A stretch of DNA of 64,000 nucleotides from Gammaproteobacteria bacterium (GTDB lineage Bacteria; Pseudomonadota; Gammaproteobacteria; Burkholderiales; Rhodocyclaceae): positions 62,001 to 126,000 of the forward strand of contig JAHJVE010000015.1 in the NCBI GenBank assembly GCA_018828385.1, read 5' to 3'. Shown piece by piece: positions 44,585 through 53,283 of this stretch (positions are counted from its first letter, which is position 1; every line of letters begins with the position of its first letter). The position numbers and the translations under genes were made by a program. Under the pieces are notes generated by a model that saw only the letters and a list, made by a program, of their open reading frames with translations, searched no databases and was not told the origin of the DNA.

Positions 44585-45151
44585 ATGGCCATCAAATCAG
44601 ACAAATGGATACGCCGCATGGCGGCAGAGCACGGCATGATCGAGCCGTTTTCGCCGGACCTCGTGCGCGAGGTGAATGGCCAGAAGATCGTTTCCTACGG
44701 GACCTCGAGCTACGGCTACGACATCCGCTGCGCCCGCGAATTCAAGGTGTTCACCAACATCAACTCGACCGTCGTCGATCCGAAGAACTTCGATCCCAAG
44801 TCTTTCGTCGAAATCGAGTCCGATGTCTGCATCATCCCGCCCAACTCGTTTGCGCTGGCCCGCACGATGGAATACTTCCGCATTCCGCGTTCGGTGCTGA
44901 CCGTGTGTCTTGGCAAATCGACCTACGCCCGTTGCGGCATCATCGTGAACGTCACGCCGTTCGAGCCGGAGTGGGAGGGCCACGTGACGCTGGAGTTTTC
45001 CAATACCACGCCGCTGCCGGCCAAGATCTACGCGGGAGAGGGGTGTGCGCAGGTATTGTTCTTCGAGTCCGATGAGGTTTGCGAAACCTCGTACAAGGAC
45101 CGCGGCGGCAAATACCAGGGGCAGGAAGGCGTCACCCTGCCCAAAATTTGA
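44585..45151 (+). CDS. dcd: dCTP deaminase
   Basis: 188 residues, the full family length. It deaminates dCTP to dUTP, the precursor for dTMP. Motifs include [15 protein letters not shown], the active-site region [18 protein letters not shown] and [19 protein letters not shown] with the catalytic Glu. The N-terminus [19 protein letters not shown] is typical of betaproteobacterial Dcd. It lies just downstream of the apbC terminator and so has its own promoter. It works in the same dTMP supply path as thyA and folA further along the window. Confidence 0.96.
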   Translation: MAIKSDKWIRRMAAEHGMIEPFSPDLVREVNGQKIVSYGTSSYGYDIRCAREFKVFTNINSTVVDPKNFDPKSFVEIESDVCIIPPNSFALARTMEYFRIPRSVLTVCLGKSTYARCGIIVNVTPFEPEWEGHVTLEFSNTTPLPAKIYAGEGCAQVLFFESDEVCETSYKDRGGKYQGQEGVTLPKI

Positions 45152-45222
45152 CCTCAGACCGTAACGAAACCGTCTTATTCTGTGACCCGCTGCGGCGGGT
45201 CGCCGCATTTTAAGGACTCACC

Positions 45223-47451
45223 ATGCGCTTCCACTTTCCCGTCATCATCATCGACGAAGATTTTCGTTCGGAGAATACTTCCGGCCTCGGCATCCGGGCG
45301 CTGGCCGCTGCCATCGAAAAGGAAGGTCTGGAGGTGCTGGGCGTTACCAGCTATGGCGACCTGACCTCGTTTGCCCAGCAGCAAAGCCGGGCCTCGGCCT
45401 TCATCCTGTCGATCGACGACGAAGAGCTGGCCATGGAGCCGGAGGAGACGCTGGCCGAGCTGCGTGCCTTCGTCAAGGAAATCCGCAACCGCAATGCCGA
45501 GATTCCCATCTTCCTGCATGGCGAAACACGCACCTCGCGCCACATTCCCAACGACGTGCTGCGCGAACTGCACGGCTTTATCCACATGTTCGAGGACACG
45601 CCGGAGTTCATCGCCCGCAACGTCAAGCGCGAAGCGCGCGCCTATCTCGATTCGCTGCCGCCGCCCTTCTTCCGGGCGCTGGTTCATTACGCCGCGGACG
45701 GTTCGTATTCCTGGCATTGCCCGGGGCATTCGGGTGGCGTTGCTTTCCTGAAGTCGCCGGTCGGTCAGATGTTCCACCAGTTCTTCGGCGAGAACATGCT
45801 GCGCGCCGACGTCTGCAATGCGGTCGAGGAACTCGGCCAGTTGCTCGACCACACCGGCCCGGTCGCCGCTTCCGAGCGCAATGCGGCGCGCATCTTCAAT
45901 TCCGATCACCTGTATTTCGTGACCAACGGCACCTCGACGTCGAACAAGATCGTCTGGCACTCGACGGTGGCGCCGGGCGACATCGTCGTTGTCGACCGCA
46001 ACTGCCACAAGTCCATTCTGCACGCCATCATGATGACCGGGGCGATCCCGGTTTTCCTGATGCCGACGCGCAACAATTTCGGCATCATCGGGCCGATTCC
46101 GAAGTCCGAATTTCTCTGGGAGAACATCCAGAAAAAGATTGCGGCCAACCCGTTCATTACTGACAAGACCGCCAAGCCGCGCGTTTTGACGATTACCCAG
46201 TCGACCTACGACGGCATCCTCTACAACGTCGAGGACATCAAGCAGGAGCTGGACGGCAAGATCGATACGCTGCACTTCGACGAAGCTTGGCTGCCGCACG
46301 CCGCTTTCCACGATTTCTATGGCGATTACCACGCCATCGGCGCCGACCGCCCGCGCTGCAAGGAGTCGATGATTTTCTCGACGCAATCGACGCACAAGCT
46401 GCTGGCCGGCTTGAGCCAGGCATCGCAGATCCTCGTCCAGGATGCCGAGAACCAGAAACTCGACCGCGACATCTTCAACGAAGCCTATCTGATGCACACC
46501 TCGACTTCGCCGCAGTACTCGATCATCGCTTCCTGCGATGTGGCTGCGGCGATGATGGAGGAGCCGGCCGGGACGGCGCTGGTCGAGGAGTCGATTGCCG
46601 AAGCCCTCGATTTCCGCCGCGCCATGCGCAAGGTCGAGCAAGAGTGGGGGGCCGGCTGGTGGTTCAAGGTCTGGGGACCGGACGACCTGTCCGAAGAAGG
46701 CATCGAGGAACGTGAAGCGTGGATGCTCAAGCCCGGCGAGCGCTGGCACGGCTTCAACAATCTGGCTGATGGTTTCAACATGCTCGACCCGATCAAGGCG
46801 ACCATCATCACCCCGGGCCTCGACGTCGACGGCGACTTCGCTGACGAATTCGGCATTCCGGCTGCCATTGTCACAAAGTACCTGGCCGAGCATGGCGTCA
46901 TCGTCGAGAAGTGCGGCCTGTACAGTTTCTTCATCATGTTCACCATCGGCATCACCAAGGGCCGCTGGAACACGCTGGTCACTGCGTTGCAGCAGTTCAA
47001 GGACGACTACGACAAGAACCATCCGCTGTGGAAGGTGCTGCCCGAGTTCGTGCAGAAAAACCCGCGCTACGAGCGCGTCGGCCTGCGCGACCTATGTACG
47101 CAGATCCACAGCGTTTACAAGCAGAACGACGTGGCCCGCCTGACCACCGAGATGTATTTGTCGGACATGGTGCCGGCCATGCGTCCGGCCGATGCCTTCG
47201 CCAAGATGGCCCACCGCGACATCGAGCGGGTGCCGGTCGACGAACTGGAAGGCCGGGTCACGGCCGTGCTGCTGACGCCTTATCCGCCGGGTATTCCGCT
47301 GCTCATTCCGGGCGAGCGTTTCAACCGGACGATCTGCAATTACCTGAAATTTGCCCGCGAATTCAACGCCCGCTTCCCCGGTTTCGAGACCGATGTGCAT
47401 GGTCTGGTCAAGGGCGCCGACGGCCGTTATTACGTCGATTGCGTGCGCTGA
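45223..47451 (+). CDS. Orn/Lys/Arg decarboxylase, fold-type I PLP enzyme
   Basis: 742 residues. The N-terminal wing domain (about 1-130) is receiver-like in fold. The PLP core has TNGTSTSNKIVWHSTVAPGD, LHFDEAWLPHAAFHDFYG and the PLP-lysine motif STHKLLAGLSQAS, and the C-terminal domain ends near YYVDCVR. It decarboxylates a basic amino acid, giving polyamine or consuming protons; arginine versus lysine or ornithine cannot be told by eye. AAGGACTCACC precedes the ATG. It stands as a single gene between dcd and the convergent folA. Confidence 0.93.
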   Translation: MRFHFPVIIIDEDFRSENTSGLGIRALAAAIEKEGLEVLGVTSYGDLTSFAQQQSRASAFILSIDDEELAMEPEETLAELRAFVKEIRNRNAEIPIFLHGETRTSRHIPNDVLRELHGFIHMFEDTPEFIARNVKREARAYLDSLPPPFFRALVHYAADGSYSWHCPGHSGGVAFLKSPVGQMFHQFFGENMLRADVCNAVEELGQLLDHTGPVAASERNAARIFNSDHLYFVTNGTSTSNKIVWHSTVAPGDIVVVDRNCHKSILHAIMMTGAIPVFLMPTRNNFGIIGPIPKSEFLWENIQKKIAANPFITDKTAKPRVLTITQSTYDGILYNVEDIKQELDGKIDTLHFDEAWLPHAAFHDFYGDYHAIGADRPRCKESMIFSTQSTHKLLAGLSQASQILVQDAENQKLDRDIFNEAYLMHTSTSPQYSIIASCDVAAAMMEEPAGTALVEESIAEALDFRRAMRKVEQEWGAGWWFKVWGPDDLSEEGIEEREAWMLKPGERWHGFNNLADGFNMLDPIKATIITPGLDVDGDFADEFGIPAAIVTKYLAEHGVIVEKCGLYSFFIMFTIGITKGRWNTLVTALQQFKDDYDKNHPLWKVLPEFVQKNPRYERVGLRDLCTQIHSVYKQNDVARLTTEMYLSDMVPAMRPADAFAKMAHRDIERVPVDELEGRVTAVLLTPYPPGIPLLIPGERFNRTICNYLKFAREFNARFPGFETDVHGLVKGADGRYYVDCVR

Positions 47452-47503
47452 TACGCCTGTATCGTCCGGCGCGGCGGCCTGACCGCTGTGCCGTGACGAT
47501 GAA

Positions 47504-47980
47504 TTACGGCTTTCGGTAGGTTACGAAAGCGTAGCCGGAACCTTCGGTTTTTGACGTTTTTTTCCAGTTGACCGTAGCAATCTCGGGAAACCACGCATCG
47601 CCCTCGGGTTCGAGGTCGACTTCGGTGATTTCGAGGCGATCAGCCAGCGCCATCGCCTGGGCGTAGATCTGCTCGCCGCCGATGATGAAAACCGTGGCTG
47701 CGGTCGACGCCAATTTGAGGGCATTTTCCACGGAGTCGGCCAGTTCGGCGCCAGGGGCGGCGTAATCGGCCTGCCGGCTGATCACGATGTTGCGCCGGCC
47801 CGGTAGCGGGCGAAAGCGCGGCGGCAGCGATTCCCAGGTCTTGCGCCCCATGATCACCGTATGGCCGGCGGTCAGCGCCTTGAAGTGGGCCATGTCTTCG
47901 GGGATGTTCCAGATCAGCTGGTTGTCCTTGCCGATCACGCGATTCTTCGCGACGGCGGCGATGATGACGACTTCAGTCAA
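47504..47980 (-). CDS. folA: Dihydrofolate reductase
   Basis: 158 residues, full length. It reduces dihydrofolate to tetrahydrofolate with NADPH. Motifs: IIAAVAKNRVIGKDNQLIWN, with the substrate-binding Asp/Glu position in NIPEDMAHFK, VIMGRKTWESLP and FIIGGEQIYAQAM. The start codon is TTG 47980, which overlaps the end of pgi. The tail IATVNWKKTSKT is encoded by a dispersed-repeat copy. It is the last gene of thyA-pgi-folA, so the two linked reactions (thymidylate synthase makes dihydrofolate, DHFR recycles it) are in one operon. Confidence 0.95.
   Translation of the reverse strand: MTEVVIIAAVAKNRVIGKDNQLIWNIPEDMAHFKALTAGHTVIMGRKTWESLPPRFRPLPGRRNIVISRQADYAAPGAELADSVENALKLASTAATVFIIGGEQIYAQAMALADRLEITEVDLEPEGDAWFPEIATVNWKKTSKTEGSGYAFVTYRKP
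47546..47581 (-). repeat. Dispersed repeat, copy 9, inside folA
   Basis: On the minus strand ATTGCTACGGTCAACTGG, AAAAAAACG, TCAAAAACC. The core is intact except one base. The reading frame (IATVNWKKTSK) differs from the frame used in dabA and pirin. Confidence 0.85.
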
Positions 47981-49574
47981 GGCGGGCTCCCCGGAAACGG
48001 CGCAAATGATTGATCAGCCCGCGCGTCGACGGGTCGAGGCCGTCGGTCGGCGCATCGTCGCGGATGCAGGGAGCGAGCTTGCCGGCCAGTTGCTTGCCGA
48101 GTTCGACGCCCCACTGGTCGAAGGAATTGAGATTCCACAACACGCCGAGGCAGAAAACCTTATGCTCGTAGAGCGCAACGAGCTGACCCAGCGTGAAAGG
48201 TGTCAGTTCGGGCAGAACCAGTGTTGATGACGGCTGGTTTCCCGGAAAGCGACGGAAGGCCAGCAGATGCTCGGGAATGCCCGCGGCGCGTGCTTCGTCG
48301 ACGGTCTGCCCGAAAGCCAGCGCCGACGACTGGGCCAGGCAATTGGCGAGCAGGCCGCTGTGGTGGCCGGGTAGCGGAAAGTCCGATTTGCCCAGGGCGA
48401 TGAAATCGCAGGCCACCAGTTCGCTGCCTTGGTGCAACAACTGGAAAAACGAGTGCTGGCCATTGGTCCCGGCGGCGCCCCAGAGAATCGGGTTGGTCGG
48501 GTAATCGACGGCCAGGCCGTCGCGGTTGGCGCGCTTGCCATTGCTTTCCATTTCGAGCTGCTGGAGGTGCGAGGGCAGCAGGGCGAGCGAGTGGCTGTAG
48601 GGGAAAACGCCGTGGCTGTGCGCGTTGAGGAAATTGGTGTTCCACAGCGCGATGAGGGCCAGCGTCAGCGGCAGGTTGGCATCGGGCGGCGCACTGAAGA
48701 AATGCTCGTCCATGGCCTGCGCCCCGGCCAGCAATTGCTCGAAATGGCGGAAACCGATGGCCAGCGCGATGGGCAGGCCGATGGCCGACCACAGCGAAAA
48801 ACGGCCGCCCACCCAGTCCCAGAATTCGAAGACGTTTTCCGGGGCAATGCCGAACTCGGCGGTGGCGGCCAGATTGGTCGAGGTGGCGACGAAATGCCGG
48901 GCAATCGCCGCTTCGTCGCCCGCCGCGGCGAGAATCCAGTTGCGCGCAGTCTGCGCATTGGCCATCGTTTCCAGCGTCGTGAAGGTCTTGCTGGCGACGA
49001 CGAACAGGGTGCTGCGCGGGTTGAGGCGAGTCAGCGTGCTGGCCAGATCGGCGCTGTCGAGGTTGGAGACGAAATGGACGTTGAGGTCGGGCTGCTCGAA
49101 GGCGGCCAGGGCATGAACGGCCATGCGCGGCCCGAGGTTGGAGCCGCCGATGCCGATATTGACGACATCGGTGATGCGCTCGCCCGAATAGCCGCGCCAC
49201 TGGCCGCTGTGTATCTGCTCGCAGAAACCGGCAAGGCGGGCGAGAACGGCTTTGACCTCGGCCGGCGCGGCGTCGCCGGCACGCAGATCGACGTGGCGGA
49301 CGGCACGGCCTTCGGTGTGATTGATCGGCTCGCCGGCGCGCATCCGCTCGATCCAGGTGCGCAAGCCGGCCTGTTCGGCCAGTTGCCGAAGCAAGCCCAT
49401 GGTGTGCTGGTCGAGCCGCTGTTTCGAGTAATCGAGCAGGAGATTGTCGGCCTGCACCGAGAAACGGTAGAAGCGCGCCGCATCTTCGGCAAACAGGTCG
49501 CGCAGGTGACGGTGCTTGATGCTCCGGGCGTGTTCGGCCAGGGCAAGCCAGGCGGGACGAAGTGGCACCTGCAT
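47973..49574 (-). CDS. pgi: Glucose-6-phosphate isomerase
   Basis: 533 residues from ATG 49574 (MQVPLRPAW). It interconverts glucose-6-phosphate and fructose-6-phosphate. Family signatures are NIGIGGSNLGPRMAVHAL, the PGI motif in VASKTFTTLETMANAQTAR and GVELGKQLAGKLAP near the end; the catalytic Glu/His region GTNGQHSFFQLLHQGS is intact. A longer open frame continues upstream through thyA, but the start here lies only two bases after the thyA stop and gives the normal length. It sits between thyA and folA, an unusual place for a glycolytic gene. Confidence 0.95.
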   Translation of the reverse strand: MQVPLRPAWLALAEHARSIKHRHLRDLFAEDAARFYRFSVQADNLLLDYSKQRLDQHTMGLLRQLAEQAGLRTWIERMRAGEPINHTEGRAVRHVDLRAGDAAPAEVKAVLARLAGFCEQIHSGQWRGYSGERITDVVNIGIGGSNLGPRMAVHALAAFEQPDLNVHFVSNLDSADLASTLTRLNPRSTLFVVASKTFTTLETMANAQTARNWILAAAGDEAAIARHFVATSTNLAATAEFGIAPENVFEFWDWVGGRFSLWSAIGLPIALAIGFRHFEQLLAGAQAMDEHFFSAPPDANLPLTLALIALWNTNFLNAHSHGVFPYSHSLALLPSHLQQLEMESNGKRANRDGLAVDYPTNPILWGAAGTNGQHSFFQLLHQGSELVACDFIALGKSDFPLPGHHSGLLANCLAQSSALAFGQTVDEARAAGIPEHLLAFRRFPGNQPSSTLVLPELTPFTLGQLVALYEHKVFCLGVLWNLNSFDQWGVELGKQLAGKLAPCIRDDAPTDGLDPSTRGLINHLRRFRGARLD

Positions 49575-49576
49575 GC

Positions 49577-50371
49577 TCAGACGGCCACCTGGGCGGCAAT
49601 GTGCGGATGCGGGTCGTAGCCGTCGAGACGGAAGTCTTCGAATTTGAAGGCAAAAATGTCGTTGACCGCAGGATTGATCCACATCGTCGGCAGCGGGCGC
49701 GTTTCGCGGGAAAGCTGCAACCTGGCCTGGTCGAAATGATTCGAATAAATGTGCGCGTCGCCGAAAGTATGCACAAACTCGCCCGGCTGGTAGCCGCAGA
49801 CCTGGGCCAGCATGAGCGTCAGCAAGGCGTAGGAGGCGATGTTGAAGGGCACGCCGAGGAAGATGTCGGCGCTGCGCTGGTAGAGCTGGCAGGACAGCTT
49901 GCCGTTCGCCACGTAGAACTGGAACAGGCAGTGGCAGGGCGGCAGCGCCATGCTGTCCACGTCGCCCGGGTTCCAGGCGGAAACAATGTGGCGGCGTGAA
50001 TCGGGGTTGTTTTTCAGGCTGCCCACCAGTTGCGTGATCTGGTCGATCAGGCGGCCGTCCGGGGTTTCCCAGCGACGCCACTGCTTGCCATAGACCGGCC
50101 CGAGATCGCCATTTTCGTCGGCCCATTCGTCCCAGATGCGAACGCCGTTTTCCTTGAGGTAGGCGATGTTGGTGTCGCCCTGCAGGAACCACAGCAATTC
50201 GTGAACGATGGATTTCAGGTGCAGCTTCTTGGTCGTCATCATCGGGAAGCCCTTGGCCAGATCGAAACGCATCTGCCAGCCAAAGACCGAGCGCGTGCCG
50301 GTTCCGGTGCGGTCGGATTTATCGTGCCCGTTGTCGAGAACGTGGTTCATCAGGTCAAGGTAGGCTTGCAT
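49577..50371 (-). CDS. thyA: Thymidylate synthase
   Basis: 264 residues, identical in length to E. coli ThyA. It methylates dUMP to dTMP using methylene-tetrahydrofolate. The catalytic Cys is in [13 protein letters not shown], the dUMP-binding region is [16 protein letters not shown] and the C-terminus is [12 protein letters not shown]. It is the first gene of thyA-pgi-folA and is followed by pgi after two bases. A diverged copy of the dispersed repeat lies in the segment coding for [11 protein letters not shown]. Confidence 0.97.
   Translation of the reverse strand: MQAYLDLMNHVLDNGHDKSDRTGTGTRSVFGWQMRFDLAKGFPMMTTKKLHLKSIVHELLWFLQGDTNIAYLKENGVRIWDEWADENGDLGPVYGKQWRRWETPDGRLIDQITQLVGSLKNNPDSRRHIVSAWNPGDVDSMALPPCHCLFQFYVANGKLSCQLYQRSADIFLGVPFNIASYALLTLMLAQVCGYQPGEFVHTFGDAHIYSNHFDQARLQLSRETRPLPTMWINPAVNDIFAFKFEDFRLDGYDPHPHIAAQVAV
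49640..49675 (-). repeat. Dispersed repeat, diverged copy 10, inside thyA
   Basis: On the minus strand TGCGGTCAAC, GAC, ATTTTTG, CCTTC, AAATTCG. The core is shortened but both A/T tracts keep their spacing. This segment of ThyA is conserved in length in other bacteria, so it could be a chance match; I rate it low. Confidence 0.35.
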
Positions 50372-50547
50372 CGAGTCGGCTGTCCGGCGATCAGTGAACG
50401 AACTATTTTACATGGCAGTCCGGTTCATCGCTCGGCTGCAAAACTGGAATTATCCATGACGAATATTTCAGGCCGGTGGAAATTCCTCACGGTAGAAGGC
50501 CGGCTCTCCGTCTACACTGTTAAAAAATAGTTGCGTAAGGAGAAGCA

Positions 50548-52092
50548 GTGCTCAACAAGGTAGCCGGTCTGGGCGGTTTGTTTGCCCAGAAATCAGACCA
50601 TCCGCTGGCCAATGCGCGCGAGTTGCGTCGGGTGCTCGGCGAATTGCCCAAGGACAACGCCTTCAAGGCGCTCGACGAAATTTCCGGCTGGCTGGAGTCG
50701 CTGGAAAGCGTCGAAAATTTCCCGGTCAGCACGCTGTACGAGGTGCTCGAACAGTTTGAGGAAGCCGCGCAGCCGCATCTGAAGCGCCTGTCCCGCGAGT
50801 ATTTTGGAGCGTCCCGCCTGTCGAAGTCCGAAGAAAATCGTCTGTGGTCGATCAACTACGATTTCTGGCGACGGATCGGCGCGGCCTACGAACGCTGCCT
50901 GCTCTCGGTCGGTGAGAAAAGCCGGCCCGGTGAACTGCCGAAAACCGTTTTGCCCAACCTGTCCGTTCGTCTCATCGTTGCCGTCGGGCGGGCCCTCAAA
51001 TGGGAGCAGTTTCATTACGGCCCCTCGCAGGACCGTCGCTGGCAGAGCCTCGGTCAGGCCCTGCTGGCGGCCGAAGCAGCGGGCGTGGCGGGCAAGGCCG
51101 TAGCCCTGGCGGGGCGCAGCGGCATGACTTCGGCGCTCCAGGAGTACGAGAAAGTCATGATCTTCCAGGCCGCGTCGCTGGACAGTCTGCTGCCGGTCGG
51201 CATTGAGCTTGCCGAGCATGTGATCGCCCATTTTCTGCCCGGCTTCGTGTTTACCGCCGCGGCCCAGATCGACAGCGTTTACTGGGTCGATCTCAAACTG
51301 GCCCAGCCGCCGCTGCGCCTGGCGCGCATGCCGGGCCAAGCCGAGCCGACACAACGTTTCCTGAAACCCGGCACGGCCCATGCGGCGATGCAGGCGGTGC
51401 TCGAGACGTTGGAGCGCGGAGGCGACATGCCGCCCGAGATCAACCTCGGCGGCCAGTATCCGGTGAAGCTGCTGGTTACCGTGTTTCGTCATCTGACCAA
51501 TTACCTGTCGCCGATCCCGCCGCAGCGCCTGCATGATCGCCATCGCGTCACGCACCGGATGGCGGTGCTCAACGGGCTGGTCAACGCCTTCGTCGTCTTT
51601 TCCGAGGAATTCGGCGGCAAGCCGGCCGGCTTGCCGACGGAAAGTTGGGTGGCCGAGAACGTCAGTCGCGGCGGCTTCGGGGCGCTGCTCGGCAACGCTC
51701 CGGGTGATTGGCTCAAGGTTGGCGCCCTGCTGGCCATGCAGCCCGAAGGCGGGGAGAACTGGCTGCTCGGCGTCATTCGCCGCTATCACCGCTTCTCGGA
51801 AAAGGATGGTCGCGTTGGCATTCAGGCGCTGGCAACCAAGGCTGCGGCCATTGAATTTCGCATCCGCAAGGCGTCGCGCTATGCCGCTGCCGCCGGAACG
51901 CCGGGACTCATGCTCCTCGACGGCAACGAACCTGACGAATTCAGGGTCATCGTGCCACCGCTGACCTTCGATCCGCGCGAAAGCCTGGAATATGAAAAGG
52001 GCGGCCAGCGTTTCCTGCTGACGCCGATTTCGCTGGTCGAATCGACCGACGATTACGAACTGGCCCGTTACCGCCGCAGTACGCTTGGCTGA
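50548..52092 (+). CDS. Uncharacterised protein with a C-terminal PilZ-like motif
   Basis: 514 residues starting at GTG 50548 (AAGGAGAAGCA upstream). The N-terminal two-thirds is helical (LANARELRRVLGELP to about residue 320) with no family I can name. In the C-terminal part, RVTHR (333-337, RxxxR) and NVSRGGFG (371-, NxSxxG) fit the c-di-GMP-binding PilZ pattern, and strands follow (WLLGVIRRYHRFSEKDGRVG). I infer a cytoplasmic c-di-GMP effector. It is flanked by thyA (divergent) and mogA (convergent, stops abutting), with no operon partner. Confidence 0.75.
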   Translation: MLNKVAGLGGLFAQKSDHPLANARELRRVLGELPKDNAFKALDEISGWLESLESVENFPVSTLYEVLEQFEEAAQPHLKRLSREYFGASRLSKSEENRLWSINYDFWRRIGAAYERCLLSVGEKSRPGELPKTVLPNLSVRLIVAVGRALKWEQFHYGPSQDRRWQSLGQALLAAEAAGVAGKAVALAGRSGMTSALQEYEKVMIFQAASLDSLLPVGIELAEHVIAHFLPGFVFTAAAQIDSVYWVDLKLAQPPLRLARMPGQAEPTQRFLKPGTAHAAMQAVLETLERGGDMPPEINLGGQYPVKLLVTVFRHLTNYLSPIPPQRLHDRHRVTHRMAVLNGLVNAFVVFSEEFGGKPAGLPTESWVAENVSRGGFGALLGNAPGDWLKVGALLAMQPEGGENWLLGVIRRYHRFSEKDGRVGIQALATKAAAIEFRIRKASRYAAAAGTPGLMLLDGNEPDEFRVIVPPLTFDPRESLEYEKGGQRFLLTPISLVESTDDYELARYRRSTLG

Positions 52093-52683
52093 TTAAAGCT
52101 GTTTGGCCCGAATCGCCGATTTGGGCCGGAAAGCCTTGATCACCGCCTCATTCGTTTCGGCATAAGGGCCGCCGATCAGGTCGATGCAGTAAGGAACGGC
52201 GGCGAAGATGCCGACGTGGGCGACCGTGCCGTCGGCGTTGCGGACGCCTTCCAGGGTTTCCTTGATGGCTTTCGGCTGGCCGGGCAGGTTGATGATCAAA
52301 GCCTGCTTGCGGATCACGGCGACTTGCCGCGAGAGGATCGCCGTCGGCACGAAATTGAGGCTGATGCGGCGCATTTCCTCGCCGAAGCCGGGCATTTCCT
52401 TGTCGGCGACGGCCAGCGTGGCTTCCGGTGTGACGTCACGCAAGGCCGGGCCGGTGCCGCCGGTGGTCAGGACCAGATGGCAATTGCTACGGTCAACCAG
52501 AGAGATCAGCGTATTTTCAATGGTCTCGCGGTCGTCGGCGATCAGGCGGGTTTCGGCGCGCCATGGCGTGCTCAGGGCCGAGGACAGCCATTCCTGCAAG
52601 GCCGGGATGCCCTTGTCCTCATAAACGCCGGTCGACGCGCGGTCGCTGATCGAAACCAGGCCGACGATCAGTTCCTCACTCAT
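52093..52683 (-). CDS. mogA: Molybdopterin adenylyltransferase
   Basis: 196 residues. It adenylates molybdopterin before molybdate insertion. Signatures are VSISDRASTGVYEDKGIPAL, LVLTTGGTGPALRDVTPEAT and INLPGQPKAIKETLEG. The start at 52683 overlaps the end of darP. One segment (ENTLISLVDRSNC) is encoded by a copy of the dispersed repeat without change in protein length compared with E. coli MogA as I recall it. The stop abuts the stop of the PilZ-like gene. Confidence 0.95.
   Translation of the reverse strand: MSEELIVGLVSISDRASTGVYEDKGIPALQEWLSSALSTPWRAETRLIADDRETIENTLISLVDRSNCHLVLTTGGTGPALRDVTPEATLAVADKEMPGFGEEMRRISLNFVPTAILSRQVAVIRKQALIINLPGQPKAIKETLEGVRNADGTVAHVGIFAAVPYCIDLIGGPYAETNEAVIKAFRPKSAIRAKQL
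52482..52520 (+). repeat. Dispersed repeat, copy 11, inside mogA
   Basis: AATTGCTACGGTCAACCAG, AGAGATC, AGCG, TATTTTC, AATG. The core has a perfect GCTACGGTCAACC; the second A/T tract is TATTTT in place of AAAATT. It codes for VDRSN on the minus strand. Confidence 0.7.
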
Positions 52684-53215
52684 CGCCGGCGTCCTCGTCG
52701 GCGGCCGGCGTGCCCTGTTTGTCCAGTTCCTGCAGGATCTGGAAAATGGCCCGGAAATTCTTCGGCGGCTTGTTGTTTTCCTGTTCTTTCAGCGCATTGC
52801 GCCGGAGCTGGCGCATGTGCTGGAGGTCGAGATCCGGCCAGATGGCGGCGATTTCGGCGAGAAAGCTTTCGTCCTCGAGCAGCCGTGTGCGGAAACGCTC
52901 GAGCCGATGCAGGCGGGCCGTTTCGGCCGACGATTCGCCGCGCAGCATGGCCAGGCCGGCGCGGATCGGCTCGTCGTCCACGCCGCGCATGAGTTTGCCG
53001 AGATAGGCCACCTGCCGGCGATGGGCGCCGTGGGCGGTGATCTTCTGGCATTCGCGCACCGCTTCGAAAATGTTTTCCGGCAGCTTGATCTTCTTCAACT
53101 GGCCGACCGAAAGCTCCACCAGTTCGGCACCGAGATCGCGCAGTTCGTGCATCGCCTCCTTCTTCTTGGTCTTGGAAGGGCGGCCGGTGTCTTCGGTGAA
53201 ATCTTCTTCATGCAT
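52676..53215 (-). CDS. darP: DarP/YjgA-family ribosome-associated protein
   Basis: 179 residues from ATG 53215 (MHEEDFTEDTGRPSKTKKKE). The family signature is RPSKTKKKEAMHELRDLGAE with LSVGQLKKIKLPENI and a helical body ending in KNFRAIFQILQELDKQ. It assists assembly of the large ribosomal subunit (E. coli YjgA/DarP). Its end overlaps mogA. It is divergent from pmbA, a conserved proteobacterial neighbourhood. Confidence 0.92.
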   Translation of the reverse strand: MHEEDFTEDTGRPSKTKKKEAMHELRDLGAELVELSVGQLKKIKLPENIFEAVRECQKITAHGAHRRQVAYLGKLMRGVDDEPIRAGLAMLRGESSAETARLHRLERFRTRLLEDESFLAEIAAIWPDLDLQHMRQLRRNALKEQENNKPPKNFRAIFQILQELDKQGTPAADEDAGDE

Positions 53216-53283
53216 GGGGTGCGTCCGGTGCTGGCAATAACGGGCTGTTATGATAGCGACTTTCCCGCTCCGACGCCGCCTCC

